Source: Palaemon carinicauda
Taxonomy: Eukaryota > Arthropoda > Malacostraca > Decapoda > Palaemonidae
Assembly (NCBI RefSeq): GCF_036898095.1
Contig: NC_090766.1
Span: 31,477,972 to 31,541,971, forward strand
Reading direction: 5' to 3'
DNA: 64,000 nt
The notes below the pieces were generated by a model that ran no database searches, was not told the DNA's origin, and was given only the letters and a program-made list of their open reading frames with translations. Positions within the stretch are counted from its first letter, which is position 1. The number at the start of each line of letters is the position of its first letter. Of the stretch, positions 26,300-39,756 are shown piece by piece. The translations under genes were made by a program, and so were the position numbers.

Positions 26300-27200
26300 A
26301 ATATCATCAAATTTTTTTAGCTAAAATATTGTTTTACATTTTTTTTTTTCGATTTTATTTCCCTTCAAAAATATTTTTTTGGGTCAGAATTTTAATTTTA
26401 TAGTCATAAAATAATCGACAATTATCCAGCAACCCACCATACAATTTTTATGCATATCCAATAATAATTAGATTAGTAATTAACACCTTGAAATTGACAT
26501 ACCCTTCCTACATTTCAAGTGGCAGATTAGGGAGTCTGAGTCAGTGTGGTTGGCGGCCATTTTGTGGACATATCCGAAGCGTAAGCTGCCCTATCTATAT
26601 ATATTCTTGTTCCCTATAGAATTTGTGATATTTTGGTATATTTTTACCTGCATAAATATCATATTATATATTAAATATATGTATTTTTTTACGAAATTTC
26701 CAAGTACTCAAAAAATTACCTTTAGATATGGCCCCTGATATAAATGTAATTTACAAAATAATGAAGATTTTTTTACATATTTCTATTTTAGGATAACATA
26801 TGTTTATTCCCTAAAAAAATTAGCCACTTCCTATTTCATTTGGGTACCCAAAAAAATTCATGAAATTTGGACAATTTTTTTTGGCCAAAAAAAGTTACCC
26901 TTTTTTTCTCATTTCAGATCTTCACCTCCATGGGTCTGACTTCATCCAAAATACATCAAGATGTGTCCTAAACATTCAAGAATCAATTCCTAAAAGGATT
27001 TGTGTATATATGTATAAACTTTTTTTTTATGAATTTTTATGTCAGGTCATTTTTTCTACTTAATTTTTTAAAATATTTATAATAAATAGTTTTTCTGCAG
27101 ATAAGTAGTATCTATCTTTACAGTTGTTTTAAGCATTCATTGAAGTTTTTTTTTGGCAAAAGAAAAAAGGAGGTTACTGCAAAAACTGATTTTTCAAGAA
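26300..27200. other. Right part of the piggyBac-type element, AT-rich, no gene
   Basis: T-rich sequence with many T7-T9 runs and no repeat unit that I can define. The short open frames have no recognisable domains. Confidence 0.6.
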
Positions 27201-27279
27201 TTTTTTTTGGCGTCGGGGTCGTTCGCGTCCGAGTATACCCTTAAAGGGGTGTCCGAGGACCGTACCTATCCAGGGTTAA

Positions 27280-28741
27280 AGGCTTCAACCACAGCCCTAA
27301 ACAAACTCGGTGGCATTTGATCTTTCAAGATTTTGGCGCAAGAATCGGGTATTTACCTGGGAAAGCAAATATCATTGCGGATGCATTATCACGCAACCCC
27401 GTGTCATCTTGTATGGAGCCTTTAGCTGAATTAATAGATATATCAACATCCATGCCTATTGTTAAAACGATATCTGAACAAGAAGATTTAGGCTGGAGCG
27501 CTGAATTGTTACAGACTGAGCAAAGAAAAGATCAGAAAATAGAAACAATTATAAATGCTTTGAAAGGCAATCATAAGGAAAAGGGATATATAAAGTATAA
27601 GCAGCAGAATTATATAATCAAAGATAATATTCTGTGTAGGACTGTGACAAGGAAAACCCGCAATACACCACATGTAACTAACTACCAGGTAGTAGTACCA
27701 ATCTCACTTATTTCCACTGTCCTGAATTGGTTGCATTCAAATCCATTACATGGACACCCGGGGTTCTCATTAATGTCACAGAAAGCCAAATCATTGTTTT
27801 ATTGGCATACGATGCTTACAGATATAAAAAGATACATAGCTAATTGTCGCACATGTTAGGAAAACAAAGGGCATACAAAAACACCTGTCAGCCTAGGAGC
27901 TTATCCTGTGCCCAATCAACCCTTTGAAAGAATACATTTAGATTTGTTAACAGGATTTTACGAGTCAGTCAGAGGAAATAAGCACCTCTTAGTAATTATA
28001 GATGCTCTAACTCGATATACAGAACTAATAGCGCTTAAAACTAAAACTGCGATTGAATGCGCTAGGAAGTTTTACGAATGTTACATTTGTAAACATGAAA
28101 TTCCACACATGATAATCTCAGACTCGGGTGGTGAATCTAATAATCACTTTCTTACCTCATTGTGTGAATTCCTCAACATAAAGAAAATAAATACCATGAT
28201 ATATCACCCAGAGTCGAATGGGCTAGTGGAAAGAGCAAATAGGAAAATTTTAAATATATTAAGGGTAACACTAGGGGGATCAGACCCCAACTGGGATATT
28301 GCAATACCGGCGGCACTGAGTACTCTGAATCATTCATATCATATATCAATTAAAATGTCACCGCAAGAAGCATTGTATGGTACCCCAGTTAGAACGCCTT
28401 TCCATGTATTAACGCCTACATCTAATCTATCAAATCCTTTAAAAGAATGTATAAATGCAAGTATAAGTCGATATGATATCCTTCGAAAGAATTTAGAAGA
28501 ATCACAAATCATAATGAAAAGGAATCATGATAAAACAGCGAAACCAACTAAAACATATACCGTGGGTGATAACGTGTATATTCAAATCAATGTACGCAAA
28601 GGACTCAATTATAAACTAACACCTAAGTTTGAAGGCCCATTTAACATTTTGGAAACATTAACGGCCAATAGGTTTAGAGTTCAAAACGAATCCCAACCCA
28701 CGGATGAGAGAATAGTACCATTGGCTCACATAAGAAATTAA
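27280..28741 (+). pseudogene. RNase H end and integrase of the errantivirus-like element, one stop
   Basis: The reading frame resumes after the TTAA. RNase H ends with RIGYLPGKANIIADALSRNP. The integrase HHCC finger ends NCRTC just before TAG 27857-27859. The catalytic core follows in the next open part: first D in HLDLLTGF, second D in ISDSGGES, and E in HPESNGLVERANR, with appropriate spacing. The C-terminal GPF block (PKFEGPFNILE) and IVPLAHIRN end the protein. Catalytic residues look intact, but the stop splits the zinc finger from the core. Confidence 0.9.
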
Positions 28742-28837
28742 AAAGAAAAGAGAGGTAAAGAAGTGAGGGAAAAAATTTTTATTTTATGTGATTAAAAGTT
28801 TTCTTCTTAATACAGGAGTAATTACATATATTTTTCT

Positions 28838-28854
28838 CGTTACAGGTTTCCAAG
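28838..28854 (+). promoter_or_regulatory. Candidate env splice acceptor
   Basis: TTTTTCTCGTTACAG ends at 28845, nine bases before the env ATG at 28855. Errantiviruses such as gypsy express env from a spliced RNA, so this is a good candidate acceptor. The matching donor was not identified. Confidence 0.55.
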
Positions 28855-30557
28855 ATGAATTTTTTGTTGTTGGGAGTGATATTGTTCACTCAGACATTTT
28901 TCTCGTGTGGGATGAGCTCCAAAACTAAAAGTATAAATTTTAAATATGGCACTATAGTTGAAAGACAAGAAGACGTTTTTATTACATCAAGCAACGTAGT
29001 TGTAGAAGTGAATATGCAAGCAATTTTTCTTCAAGAGAATGATGTCACTAGCTTAAGAACCGCCATTTCAAGGTTTTCTGCATCATTGGATGAGTTGCAT
29101 AGAAGACATTTTCATTTGACTACAGAGAGTTTGCTTCGATCAACATTAAAAGTTGCAGAGATGCTATCTGATGACTTGAAAAATAAGACTTACGAGACAG
29201 GATCTTTGGCTTATGACCTTTTGATGTGGACTGTAGGACACGAACATAAAGAAAGACGAAATCCGTTTATTTATGCTGCATTAAACATCTTTGGGTCTAT
29301 TACAAGTTTAGGTTTAGGAATTTCCAATCGTCTTAAAATTAGTAATCAAAATAAGAAAATTAAGTTCTTGACTCATGAAGATGAATTGATTATGTCAGAA
29401 CTAAGGAATCAGTTAGCTTCAATCAATAAAATTATGGATTTAGTAAATGAACATTCAGATAATATCATTCAGATTATGGAAGTACAGGATTTGTTGGCAA
29501 CGTTAACGTATTATGATTCAAAGATAGATCACATATATAACAGAATTGCACATTTCATTGAGAAATCCAAGGATTATGTAAAAGCTATCACATTAGCAAC
29601 TAAAGGTGTACTGTCGCCCCATTTGTTGCCTATAAATTACTTAAAGTTAATTCTGGAGAACGGAAGGGATAAACTAGGCTATGTTCCTTTGTTAGGCGAA
29701 CGTAGGTTAGAATTTTATTACAGCCTAATTACAATAAGCGTTGATAATAACAAGATTAGGATTACGATTCCCTTTGATTCTTCTGATGCCTGGCAATCTT
29801 ACAGGATATCACCATTTCCGACTTTCATGACGAATCACTCAAATCCAGTAATATCCAGTTTGACAGGACACGTATTGATTTCCCCAGACAAGGAAACATA
29901 TACGGTCATTAAAGACTTAAATCAATTAACTCACTGTTCAGACGCAATTGATAGAAAAATATGTACAGCTGACTCATTTGAATTCCATAAAACTTAATGG
30001 ATTCATGCGAGTTAGGTATAGTGCTGGAAGGTGCTCTCTCCCATACAAGTGAAAATTGTCTGGATAAGCTTTATCCCTTTGACAATAATGAGTTCAATTG
30101 CAGACTGAACAATGGCTCGTGGATACGATACGACAAGGACGGCTTCAATGTATCATGCCCTGACGGATCCACGTCCTTCGCCCACATCTTCGTTGCAGCA
30201 GATGGTTGTATCGGGACTTCCCCTAATTCCATGGTGACTGGTCTACGGACACTCATCAGAGAACGAGCCTACTTCGCGAACTTCACGTGGACCTCTACAA
30301 TGCCAGCACTACCTCTCCCATACAACAGTCAAGTTGCCAAGCAGTTGATGAAACTAACCGAAATGGACCACCTGTCACCGACTTATAAGGAAATTCTTCA
30401 CCCCATACTACTAGCAGGACTGGTTATCACGGTGTTGATATTTATCGCCGTGAACATCCTTGTTTGGCGTAGGTTACGGCATAGCAGGAAGCTACAACAG
30501 AACGTTTCGCCATGTCCAGACAAAACTCCTTATTTAATTCAGTTTAAAGCCGTTTGA
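28855..30557 (+). pseudogene. env: Env-like glycoprotein (baculovirus F type), split by a frameshift
   Basis: ATG 28855 starts a hydrophobic signal peptide (NFLLLGVILFTQTFFSCG). Around residue 135, a basic HKERRNPF is followed by a glycine/alanine-rich hydrophobic stretch, where errantiviral and baculoviral F proteins have a furin site and fusion peptide. A helical region and an ectodomain with N-glycosylation sequons follow. The first frame ends at TAA 29995-29997; the C-terminal part (ATG 29997 to TGA 30555-30557) lies in another frame. It contains a cysteine-rich ectodomain and a transmembrane helix (LLAGLVITVLIFIAVNILVW), then a basic cytoplasmic tail. The stop and the next ATG overlap as TAATG, most simply a frameshift. 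Confidence 0.82.
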
Positions 30558-32847
<2,290 letters not shown>

Positions 32848-32940
32848 CCAGATAATTTGAGTGATTGATTGATTGATTGATTAGGAGTTTTTTGTCATCC
32901 TGACATCTTAGGTTATTGATGCCGAACCAGATAATTTGAG
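32848..32940 (-). mobile_element. Truncated SINE with 14-bp target duplication and AATC tail
   Basis: CCAGATAATTTGAG is duplicated exactly at 32848-32861 and 32927-32940. The 65-base insert, read on the minus strand, is GGCATCAATAACCTAAGATG and onward, ending in AATC repeats. Tail plus perfect duplication shows retroposition. Confidence 0.8.
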
Positions 32941-33367
32941 TAAACAATTTGTCTTTCATACCTTACATCCTATATACCATATCATACTATAATAATGCAC
33001 CAATGAACTTTCATTGCATGTCATTTCACATATTTTATTGTCACCAATCACTTCTAAAACAATATAGATTATGTTAACTGATGATGCATTTTAAATCTCC
33101 AACCTTAAAACTAATATAATTGATATAGGTTATGATGGTGACAATTTGATAAAGTTTTCACCACCATAACATTCATATTAAAGTGTAGTTCCTAAACTCA
33201 ATGTAGTCCTGAAGAAAGGTCACGAAGTGATCCGAAACACATGTCGATACCAAACAATAGATGGAGAAAAGTAAATGTATTTCTGCTGTTATCCTGAAAA
33301 CTATCTGCAGGACGATCTGTTCGAGAAGAAGCTGTCTTCAATTTTGGACGCCGATGTCTATTCATTA

Positions 33368-33370
<3 letters not shown>
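32941..33370 (+). other. AT-rich sequence with a candidate hammerhead-ribozyme motif
   Basis: No gene was seen. At 33201-33252 the order CTGAAGA (33209-33215), a GGTCAC/GTGATCC stem with GAA loop, GAAA (33234-33237) and GTC (33243-33245) matches the hammerhead core. Stem I is weak (about three pairs). Penelope-like elements carry such minimal ribozymes, but no Penelope-like ORF lies nearby. Confidence 0.4.

Positions 33371-33434
<64 letters not shown>
33371..33434. repeat. TA run
   Basis: A simple TA repeat ending at the hairpin element. Confidence 0.95.
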
Positions 33435-33438
<4 letters not shown>

Positions 33439-33572
33439 TTCTACCTCATATTTGGCATCGAACCTAGCCCCTTCAAATGAAAGGCCAGGTCGCTTCCAAC
33501 CATGCCAGCAGAGCAACCTGGCCTTTCATTTGAAGGGGCTAGGGTTGGATCTCAAGTATGAGGTAGAAATTT
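33435..33572. mobile_element. Hairpin (foldback) element of 138 bp with tRNA-like arms
   Basis: The arms AAATTTCTACCTCATA.. and ..TATGAGGTAGAAATTT extend about 60 bases each, with a few mismatches, around a short loop near 33500-33511. On the minus strand the first arm contains GGTTCGATGCC, a B-box-like motif, downstream of TGGCATGGTTGG, an A-box-like motif. It may therefore derive from an inverted tRNA-type SINE. TA runs flank it. Confidence 0.8.
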
Positions 33573-33610
33573 AATTCTATTTAAACACGATATTGTGTTG
33601 ATTTTCATCC

Positions 33611-33616
<6 letters not shown>

Positions 33617-33681
<65 letters not shown>

Positions 33682-33693
33682 ATATATATAGAT

Positions 33694-33770
<77 letters not shown>

Positions 33771-33773
33771 GAT

Positions 33774-33804
<31 letters not shown>
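33617..33804. repeat. TA runs with duplicated GATATACATACA bridge
   Basis: TA runs are interrupted twice by TAGATATACATACATATATA (near 33689 and 33768), indicating expansion by duplication of a compound unit. Confidence 0.93.
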
Positions 33805-33839
33805 GGAAAGTATTCAATCAGATGATCTTAACAGTATTA

Positions 33840-34190
33840 ACTTAAGCATCAGAAACTTGGAGCCTTACTAAAGGCCTTACAACATAAGCTGATTATAACT
33901 TAAAAGAGCTATGGAAAGAATGGTGATGATAATAACGATAAGAGACATACAGTAAATAGAGCAACATGGATACGAGAGCAAACTAACGGAGAAGTTATTC
34001 TAATATATAAGAAAAAGGAATGAACATGGGCAGGACTTATAATGAGAATGTCAATCAATAGATGGACATTAGGACTTGTAGAATGTGTCCCTAGAGATTG
34101 TAAAACAAGCTGGGGAAGGAAGAGAAGACGAACTTATAAAGTGGCATGTCTGGGGTCTTTATTCTATAGTGGACCAGTCACAGCTGATGA
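33840..34190 (+). pseudogene. Heavily decayed RTE-type LINE C-terminal remnant
   Basis: Plus-strand reading shows KRAMERMVMI, then a RD..Q.IEQ and KLTEK stretch, then a tail resembling the WAGHI..RW....EW.PR....RGRP block of RTE-clade ORFs. Many stops and shifts are present. The match is by recalled family pattern only. Confidence 0.45.
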
Positions 34191-34324
34191 CACACACTAA
34201 CTTAAGCATTCTTCACTTTTAAATCTTATATACTTTTTTTTTTTTAGTTCATTTTTTAAATGATTATATTTAACTTTTATGTTGTTCCATTTGTATTAAT
34301 ATCAATACTGAGACTTTTCTCCAT

Positions 34325-34510
<186 letters not shown>

Positions 34511-35405
34511 TGTTGCAGATGAGCCGTTTCCTTCTTTTTCTATTATGCACTTCTGCCTCATCAATCCCCTTCTGTAAGTCTCCTCTCACACAGGCCCTCC
34601 ATCTCTTTCTTGGTCTCCCTCCTCTTCTTTTTCCTTGAACCTCCATCTCCATAGTATGTCTCCCAACGTGGTCCTCATCTCTCCTCATCAGGTGTCCGTA
34701 CCATCTCAGCCTCCCTTCCTGCACTTTCTTTGATATTTTCACCACCTTTGTCGACCCCCTTATGTAGTCATTTTTTATCCGATCCTCTCTTATCACCCCA
34801 GACATCCACCTAAGCTTTCTCATTTCTACCACATCCATCTTCTTCTCCTCTGTCTTCCTCATGCTTGCTGTTTCCGTTCCATACAACATTGCTGTTCTTA
34901 CCACTGTCTTATGAAATTTTCCTTTCAACCTCAGTGGTATTCTTTTGTCACAAAGAACTCCTGAGGCTGCTCTCCAGTTGTTCCAGCCTGCCTGTACCCG
35001 ATGTTTAACTTCATCTTCCATACCTCCTCCAGCGTTAACAAAGGATCCCAAATACTTAAACTTATCAACTCTCTTTATCTGTTCTCCCCTAAGATGAATA
35101 CTTTCTCTATCATCCCCCTCACTGGTGGTACACATATATTCTGTCTTAGATCTACTTATTCTCATTCCTCTGTCCTCCAGTACTTGCCTCCACCTTTCTA
35201 ATTTCATTTCCAGATCTTCCCTGCTCTCTGCGCACAGAACAATATCATCTGCATACAATATGTTCCATGGTACTGCCTCCCTTACCTCTTCTATTAAAAC
35301 GTCCATCACTATGTTAAAGATAAATGGGCTCAGAGCTGACTCTTGGTGTAATCCTACTCTCACCTCAAAACCCTCTGTCTCCGATAATTGGAGACTACTG
35401 GAAAT
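34511..35405 (-). pseudogene. 5'-truncated RTE-clade LINE, RT palm to C-terminus
   Basis: On the minus strand an uninterrupted frame encodes the RTE-type segment: SALSPFIFNIVMDVLIEEV, YADD in NILYADDIVLCAE, KFKYLGSFVNAGGG, LRWMSGVIREDRI, RLRWYGHLMRRDEDHVG, and [10 protein letters not shown]. No stop precedes the microsatellite, so the frame continues into a meaningless His/Thr and Tyr/Ile tail. The 5' part, including the endonuclease, is missing beyond about 35405. The RT active site is intact, but the copy lacks everything upstream. Confidence 0.9.
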
Positions 35406-35589
35406 AAGGAAATAAGAACGGAGACAGAATGGTTCAGCTAAATGGTGAGCGATGTGTGGTTCTTCAACAGGATATTCCCAAAACTCGACATTGAAGAAAG
35501 AACATATCCAGATCGTATTGGTAAATATATTGTGTTGCACGTCATTTACTTTAGAATGATGACGTATGCGGAAAATAATTTATTGCATT

Positions 35590-35860
35590 TCTGTCTCTAC
35601 CTATTGCCCCGATGGACAAAGACATGGATGCCATCGATTTCTCTGAGGAATCTGACGAACTGAGGACACACGGCACTGAAATCGCTCTTGAAATCTAGAA
35701 GGAAACTGACGAACTAAGAAAGAATACGATGAAATCTCGAAGGAAATGGACGAACTAAGGAAAGTGGAAGATGAAATATTAAAGGAAACCGAAAAACTAA
35801 AGATCTTGAAAAACTAGAATAAACAGAATACAACAGCAACGAAGAACCTTTAAACGAACA
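35590..35860 (+). pseudogene. Decayed coiled-coil-like reading frame with DELR repeats
   Basis: The run around 35612-35860 encodes, across one TAG (about 35696) and one single-base shift (about 35725), segments such as DAIDFSEESDELRT, KETDELRK, YDEISKEMDELRKVEDEIL and KETEKLKIL. The repeated E-x-DELR spacing suggests a former heptad-like charged helix. It directly precedes the 45-bp array, which may belong to the same former gene. The family is not recognised. Confidence 0.4.
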
Positions 35861-35889
35861 CATAAAATAGCCTTTAATATAGGTAACCC

Positions 35890-38830
35890 CCCCCCCCTGT
35901 TTGTTAGAAGTAAAGCACCTCAAAATCGAGGCCAAAAAGCCCCTAATGCTTTATATAAGGCTCCTAAAAATAGAGGTCAAAAGCCCCTAATGCTATAAAT
36001 AAGGCACCTAAAAATAGAGGTCAAAGAGCCTCTAATGCTAGAAATAAAGCACCTCAAAATCTAGGTCAAAAAGCCCCTAATGCTTTATATAAGGCTCCTA
36101 AAAATAGAGGTAAAAAGCCCCTAATGCTATAAATAGGGCACCTAAAAATAAAGATCAAAGGGCCTCTAATACTAGAAGTAATGCACCTCAAAATCGAGGT
36201 CAAGAAGCCCCTAATGCAATAAATAAGGCAGCTAAAAATAGGGGTCAAAGAAACTCTAATGCTAGAAGTAAAGCACCTTAAAATCAAGGTCAAAAAGCTC
36301 CTAATGCTTTATATAAGGCTCCTTAAAATAGAGATCAAAAGCCCCTAATACTATAAATAAGGCACCTAAAAATAGAGGTCAAAGAGCCTCTAATCCTAGA
36401 AGTAATGCACCTCAAAATCGAGGTAAAAAAAAGGCCTAATGCTATATATAAGGCTCCTAAAAATAGAAGTAAAAAATCCCCTAATGCTATAAATAAGGCA
36501 CCTAAAAAGGGTCAAAGAGCCTCTAATGCTACAAGTAATGCACCTCAAACTTAAGGTGAAAAAACCCTAATGCTAGAGATAAGGCACCTGGCACCTCAAA
36601 ATCAGGGGTCAAAAAGCCTCTAATGCTAGAGATAAGGCACCTTAAAATAGAGGTCATAAAGTCCCTAACGCTAGAGATAAGGCACCTCAAAACAGAGGTT
36701 AAAAAGCCCCTAATGATAGAGATAAAGTGCCTAAAAATAGAGGCAAAAAGGCTCCTAATGTTAGAGACAGGGCACCTGAAAATAGAGGTAAAAAAAACTC
36801 TAATGCTATAGATATGGCACCTAAAAATAAAGGTCAAAGAGCCTCTAATGCTAAAAGTAGTGCATCTCAAAATCAAGGTCAAAAAGCCCTTAATGCTATA
36901 TATAAAGCTCCTAAAAATAGAGGTAAAAAAGCCCCTAATGCTATAAATAAGCCCTTAAAGCTAAAGTTAAGGCACCTAAAAACAAAGGTAAAAAATATCC
37001 TAATGCTTGAGATAAGGCACCTCAAAATATAGGTAAAAAAATACCCTAATACTAGAGATAAGGCACCTGGCACCTCAAAATCAGAGGTCAAACAGCCGCT
37101 AATGCTAGAGATAGGGCACCTTAAAATAGAGGTCATAAAGTCCCTAATGCTAGAGATAAGGCACCTTAAAATCGAGGTCATAAAGTCCCTAACGTTAGAG
37201 ATAAGGCGCCTAAAAATAAAGGTAAAAAAACTCCTAATGTTAGAGACAGGGCACCTAAAAATAGAGGTAAAAAAGCCTCTAATGCTAGAAATAAGGCACC
37301 TTAAAAAAGAGGTAAAAAAGTCTCTAATGCTAGAGATAAGTCACCTCAAAATCAGAGGTTAAAAAGCCGCTAATGCTAAAGAGAAGTCACCTAAAATAGA
37401 TGACATAAAACCCCTCAAGCTAAAGTTAGGGCATTTAAAAACACAGGTCAAAAAGCCCCTAATGCTATATATAAAGCTCCTAAAAATAGAGGTAAAAAAG
37501 CCCCTAATGCTATAAATAAGCCCCTAAAGCTAAAATTAAGGCACCTAAAAACAGAGGTAAAAAATATCCTAATGCTAGAGATAAGGCACCTCAAAATATA
37601 AGTTAAAAAAATACCCTAATACTAGAGATAAGGCACCTGGCACCTCAAAATCAGAGGTCAAACAGCCCCTAATGCTAGAGATAAGGCACCTTAAAATAGA
37701 GGTCATAAAGTCCCTAATGCTAGAGATAAGGCACCTTAAAATCGAGGTCATAAAGTCCCTAACGTTAAAGATAAGGCACCTCAAAACAGAGGTTAAAAAG
37801 CCCCTACCGCTAGAGATAAGGCGCCTAAAAATAGAGGTAAAAAAGCTCCTAATGTTAGAGACAGGGCTTCTAAAAATAGAGGTAAAAAAGCCCCTAATGC
37901 TAGAAATAAGGCACCTTAAAATAGAGGTAAAAAAGTTTCTAATGCTAGAGATAAGGCACCTTAAAATCAGAGGTTAAAAAGCCCCTAATGCTAGAGAGAA
38001 GTCACCTAAAATAGATGACATAAAGCCCCTCAAGCTAAAGTTAGGGCATTTAAAAACAGAGGTAAAAAAAAAAAACCCTAATGCTAGAGATAAGGCACCT
38101 CAAAATAGAGGTAAAAAATCCCCTAATGCTAGAGATAAGACACCTCAAAATCAGAGGTCAAAAAGCCCTTCTATGCTAGGGGTTAGGCACCTAAAAATAG
38201 AGGTCATAAAGCCCCTAAATCTAAAGCTAAGGCACCTAAAAATAGAGGTAAAAAAGCTTCTAATGCTAGAGATAAGGCACCTCAACATAGAGGTAAAAAT
38301 CCCCTAATGCTAGAGATAAGGCACCCCAAAATCACCCTAATACTATAGATTAGGATCCTGAAAATAGAGGTAAAAAGGTCCTAATGTTAGAGATTAAAAA
38401 TGCCCTTAATGCTATATATAAGGCACCTTGAAATAGAGGTCATAAAGCCCGTAAAGCTAATGTTAAGGCACCTAAAAATAGAGGTAAAAAATCCCCTATT
38501 GCTAGAAATAAGACACCTCAAAATAGCGGTCGAAAATTCCCTAGTGCTTGATATAAGGCACCTAAAATTGAGGTCAAAAAGCCCCTAATGCTAGAGATAA
38601 GGCACCTCAAAATAGAGGTCAATAGGCCTCTAATGCTAGAAATAAGGCACCTAAAATTATAGAGGTCATAAAGCTAAAGTTAAAGCACTTAAAATGGAGG
38701 CAAAAAAGCCCCTCATGCCAGAGATAAGGCACCTCAAAATAGAGGTCAAAGAACCTCAAATGCTAGAAGGCACCTCAAAATAAGAGGTCAAAAAAACCCT
38801 GATGCTAGAGGTAAGGAACCTCAAAATGTG
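35890..38830 (+). repeat. 45-bp minisatellite, about 65 degenerate units
   Basis: The unit is close to CCCCTAATGCTAGAGATAAG followed by GCACCTAAAAATAGAGGTCAAAAAG. The period of 45 is a multiple of three, so several frames stay open for 60-115 codons and yield 15-residue repeats such as MLEIRHLKIEVIKSL or KAPKNRGKKAPNA. Stops and indels break every frame over the whole array. A larger segment (about 36990-37440) is nearly duplicated at 37530-38030, including the GATAAGGCACCTGGCACCTC junction, so higher-order duplication has occurred. Confidence 0.93.
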
Positions 38831-39044
38831 GGCCAAAGAGGTGGCACAATTAAATACAGCATATACTTTAGGTATTTTTTATGAATGAAATGACCCCGCT
38901 TCACCAGGTGAGTGGTGAACTAAACAGCCAGCATACCTCCTTCTCACCATGCAGGCTCCTGCTACTTAACACCCGTCAGTTCGTTCGTAGTGTATTGCAG
39001 CCAACTCTTCTTGGTCGGCGTGTAGAGCCGTCAGTGAGTCCCAG
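38831..39044 (+). other. Short GC-richer segment, no gene recognised
   Basis: It contains an open frame of 79 codons (38881-39120) without recognisable domains. It may be the 5' part of the R1 repeat family, but the other copies do not clearly share it. Confidence 0.4.
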
Positions 39045-39485
39045 ACCTTTAATATACTGTAGTATACTGCACCAGCTGCCCGTTGAGATACTACCACTAG
39101 TGAGGTATTGGATCCTTTGACTGGCCAGGCAATAATGCATTGGATCCCTCCCTCTGGTTACGGCTTATTTTTCCTTTGCCTACACTTACACAGAATAGCC
39201 TGGCCTATTCTTTTATTCTCGTCTTTCCTCATACACCTGACAACAATGAGATACTAAACACTTCTTCACGCAAGGGGTTAATTACTGTACTCCAAGTTGT
39301 TCAGTGTACTTTCCTCTAGGTAAGGGTAGAAGAGATTCTTTAGCTATGGTAAGCAGCTCTTCTAGAAGAAGGACACTCCAAAATTAAACCATTGTTCTCT
39401 AGTCTTGGGCAGTGCCATAGTCTCTGTACCATGGTCTTCCACTGTCTTGGGTTAGAGTTCTCTTGCTTGAGGGTACACTCGGGCA
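39045..39485 (+). repeat. Dispersed repeat family R1, copy 2
   Basis: It shares CCCGTTGAGATACTACC, TTTGACTGGCCAG, GGTAAGGGTAGAAGAGA and CTTGGGTTAGAGTTCTCTTG, in order, with the copies at 1-375 (inverted) and 60520-61142. It ends in long T-runs (about 39500-39543) that abut the next LINE. Confidence 0.85.
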
Positions 39486-39512
39486 CACTATTCTATCTTA
39501 TTTTTTTTTTCT

Positions 39513-39543
<31 letters not shown>

Positions 39544-39756
39544 GAAATGGTGTGTTGGGCAGGCTTAATAGAAGGGCCATGGATGCCTGGTGGTTTATCA
39601 AGAGGTTGTCTTTTCCTTTCCTAATTCATTTTCTTCTCAAAATCATCCTTACTGTCCTCCCATCAGTTGAAGTGGCTATCCTGGAGGGTATTTAGCCTTG
39701 CCTGGTGTATCAGCTCTTCCATGTTGACCAGTTTTTCCGACTTTTTACTATAGTCT

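Larger units (their letters stand above)
24472..27275. mobile_element. piggyBac-type non-autonomous DNA transposon inside pol
   Basis: The host TTAA is duplicated at 24468-24471 and 27276-27279. The terminal inverted repeat CCCTGGATAGGTACGGT is perfect over 17 bases. A second inverted block, GGGTCGTTTGCGACCCC on the left and GGGGTCGTTCGCGTCC on the right, lies further in. TTAA duplication with CCC termini is diagnostic of the piggyBac superfamily. There is no transposase frame in its 2804 bp. Removing it would leave one TTAA and a continuous reading frame across the RNase H region, so it jumped into a previously open element. Confidence 0.93.

Noticed and set aside
26860..27063. Short open frames in the right part of the piggyBac-type element as a transposase remnant
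   Set aside because: No DDD motifs or cysteine-rich C-terminus are visible, and the composition is that of T-rich spacer.
35001..35663. Plus-strand frames across the RTE copy
   Set aside because: They are antisense shadows of the minus-strand RT frame.
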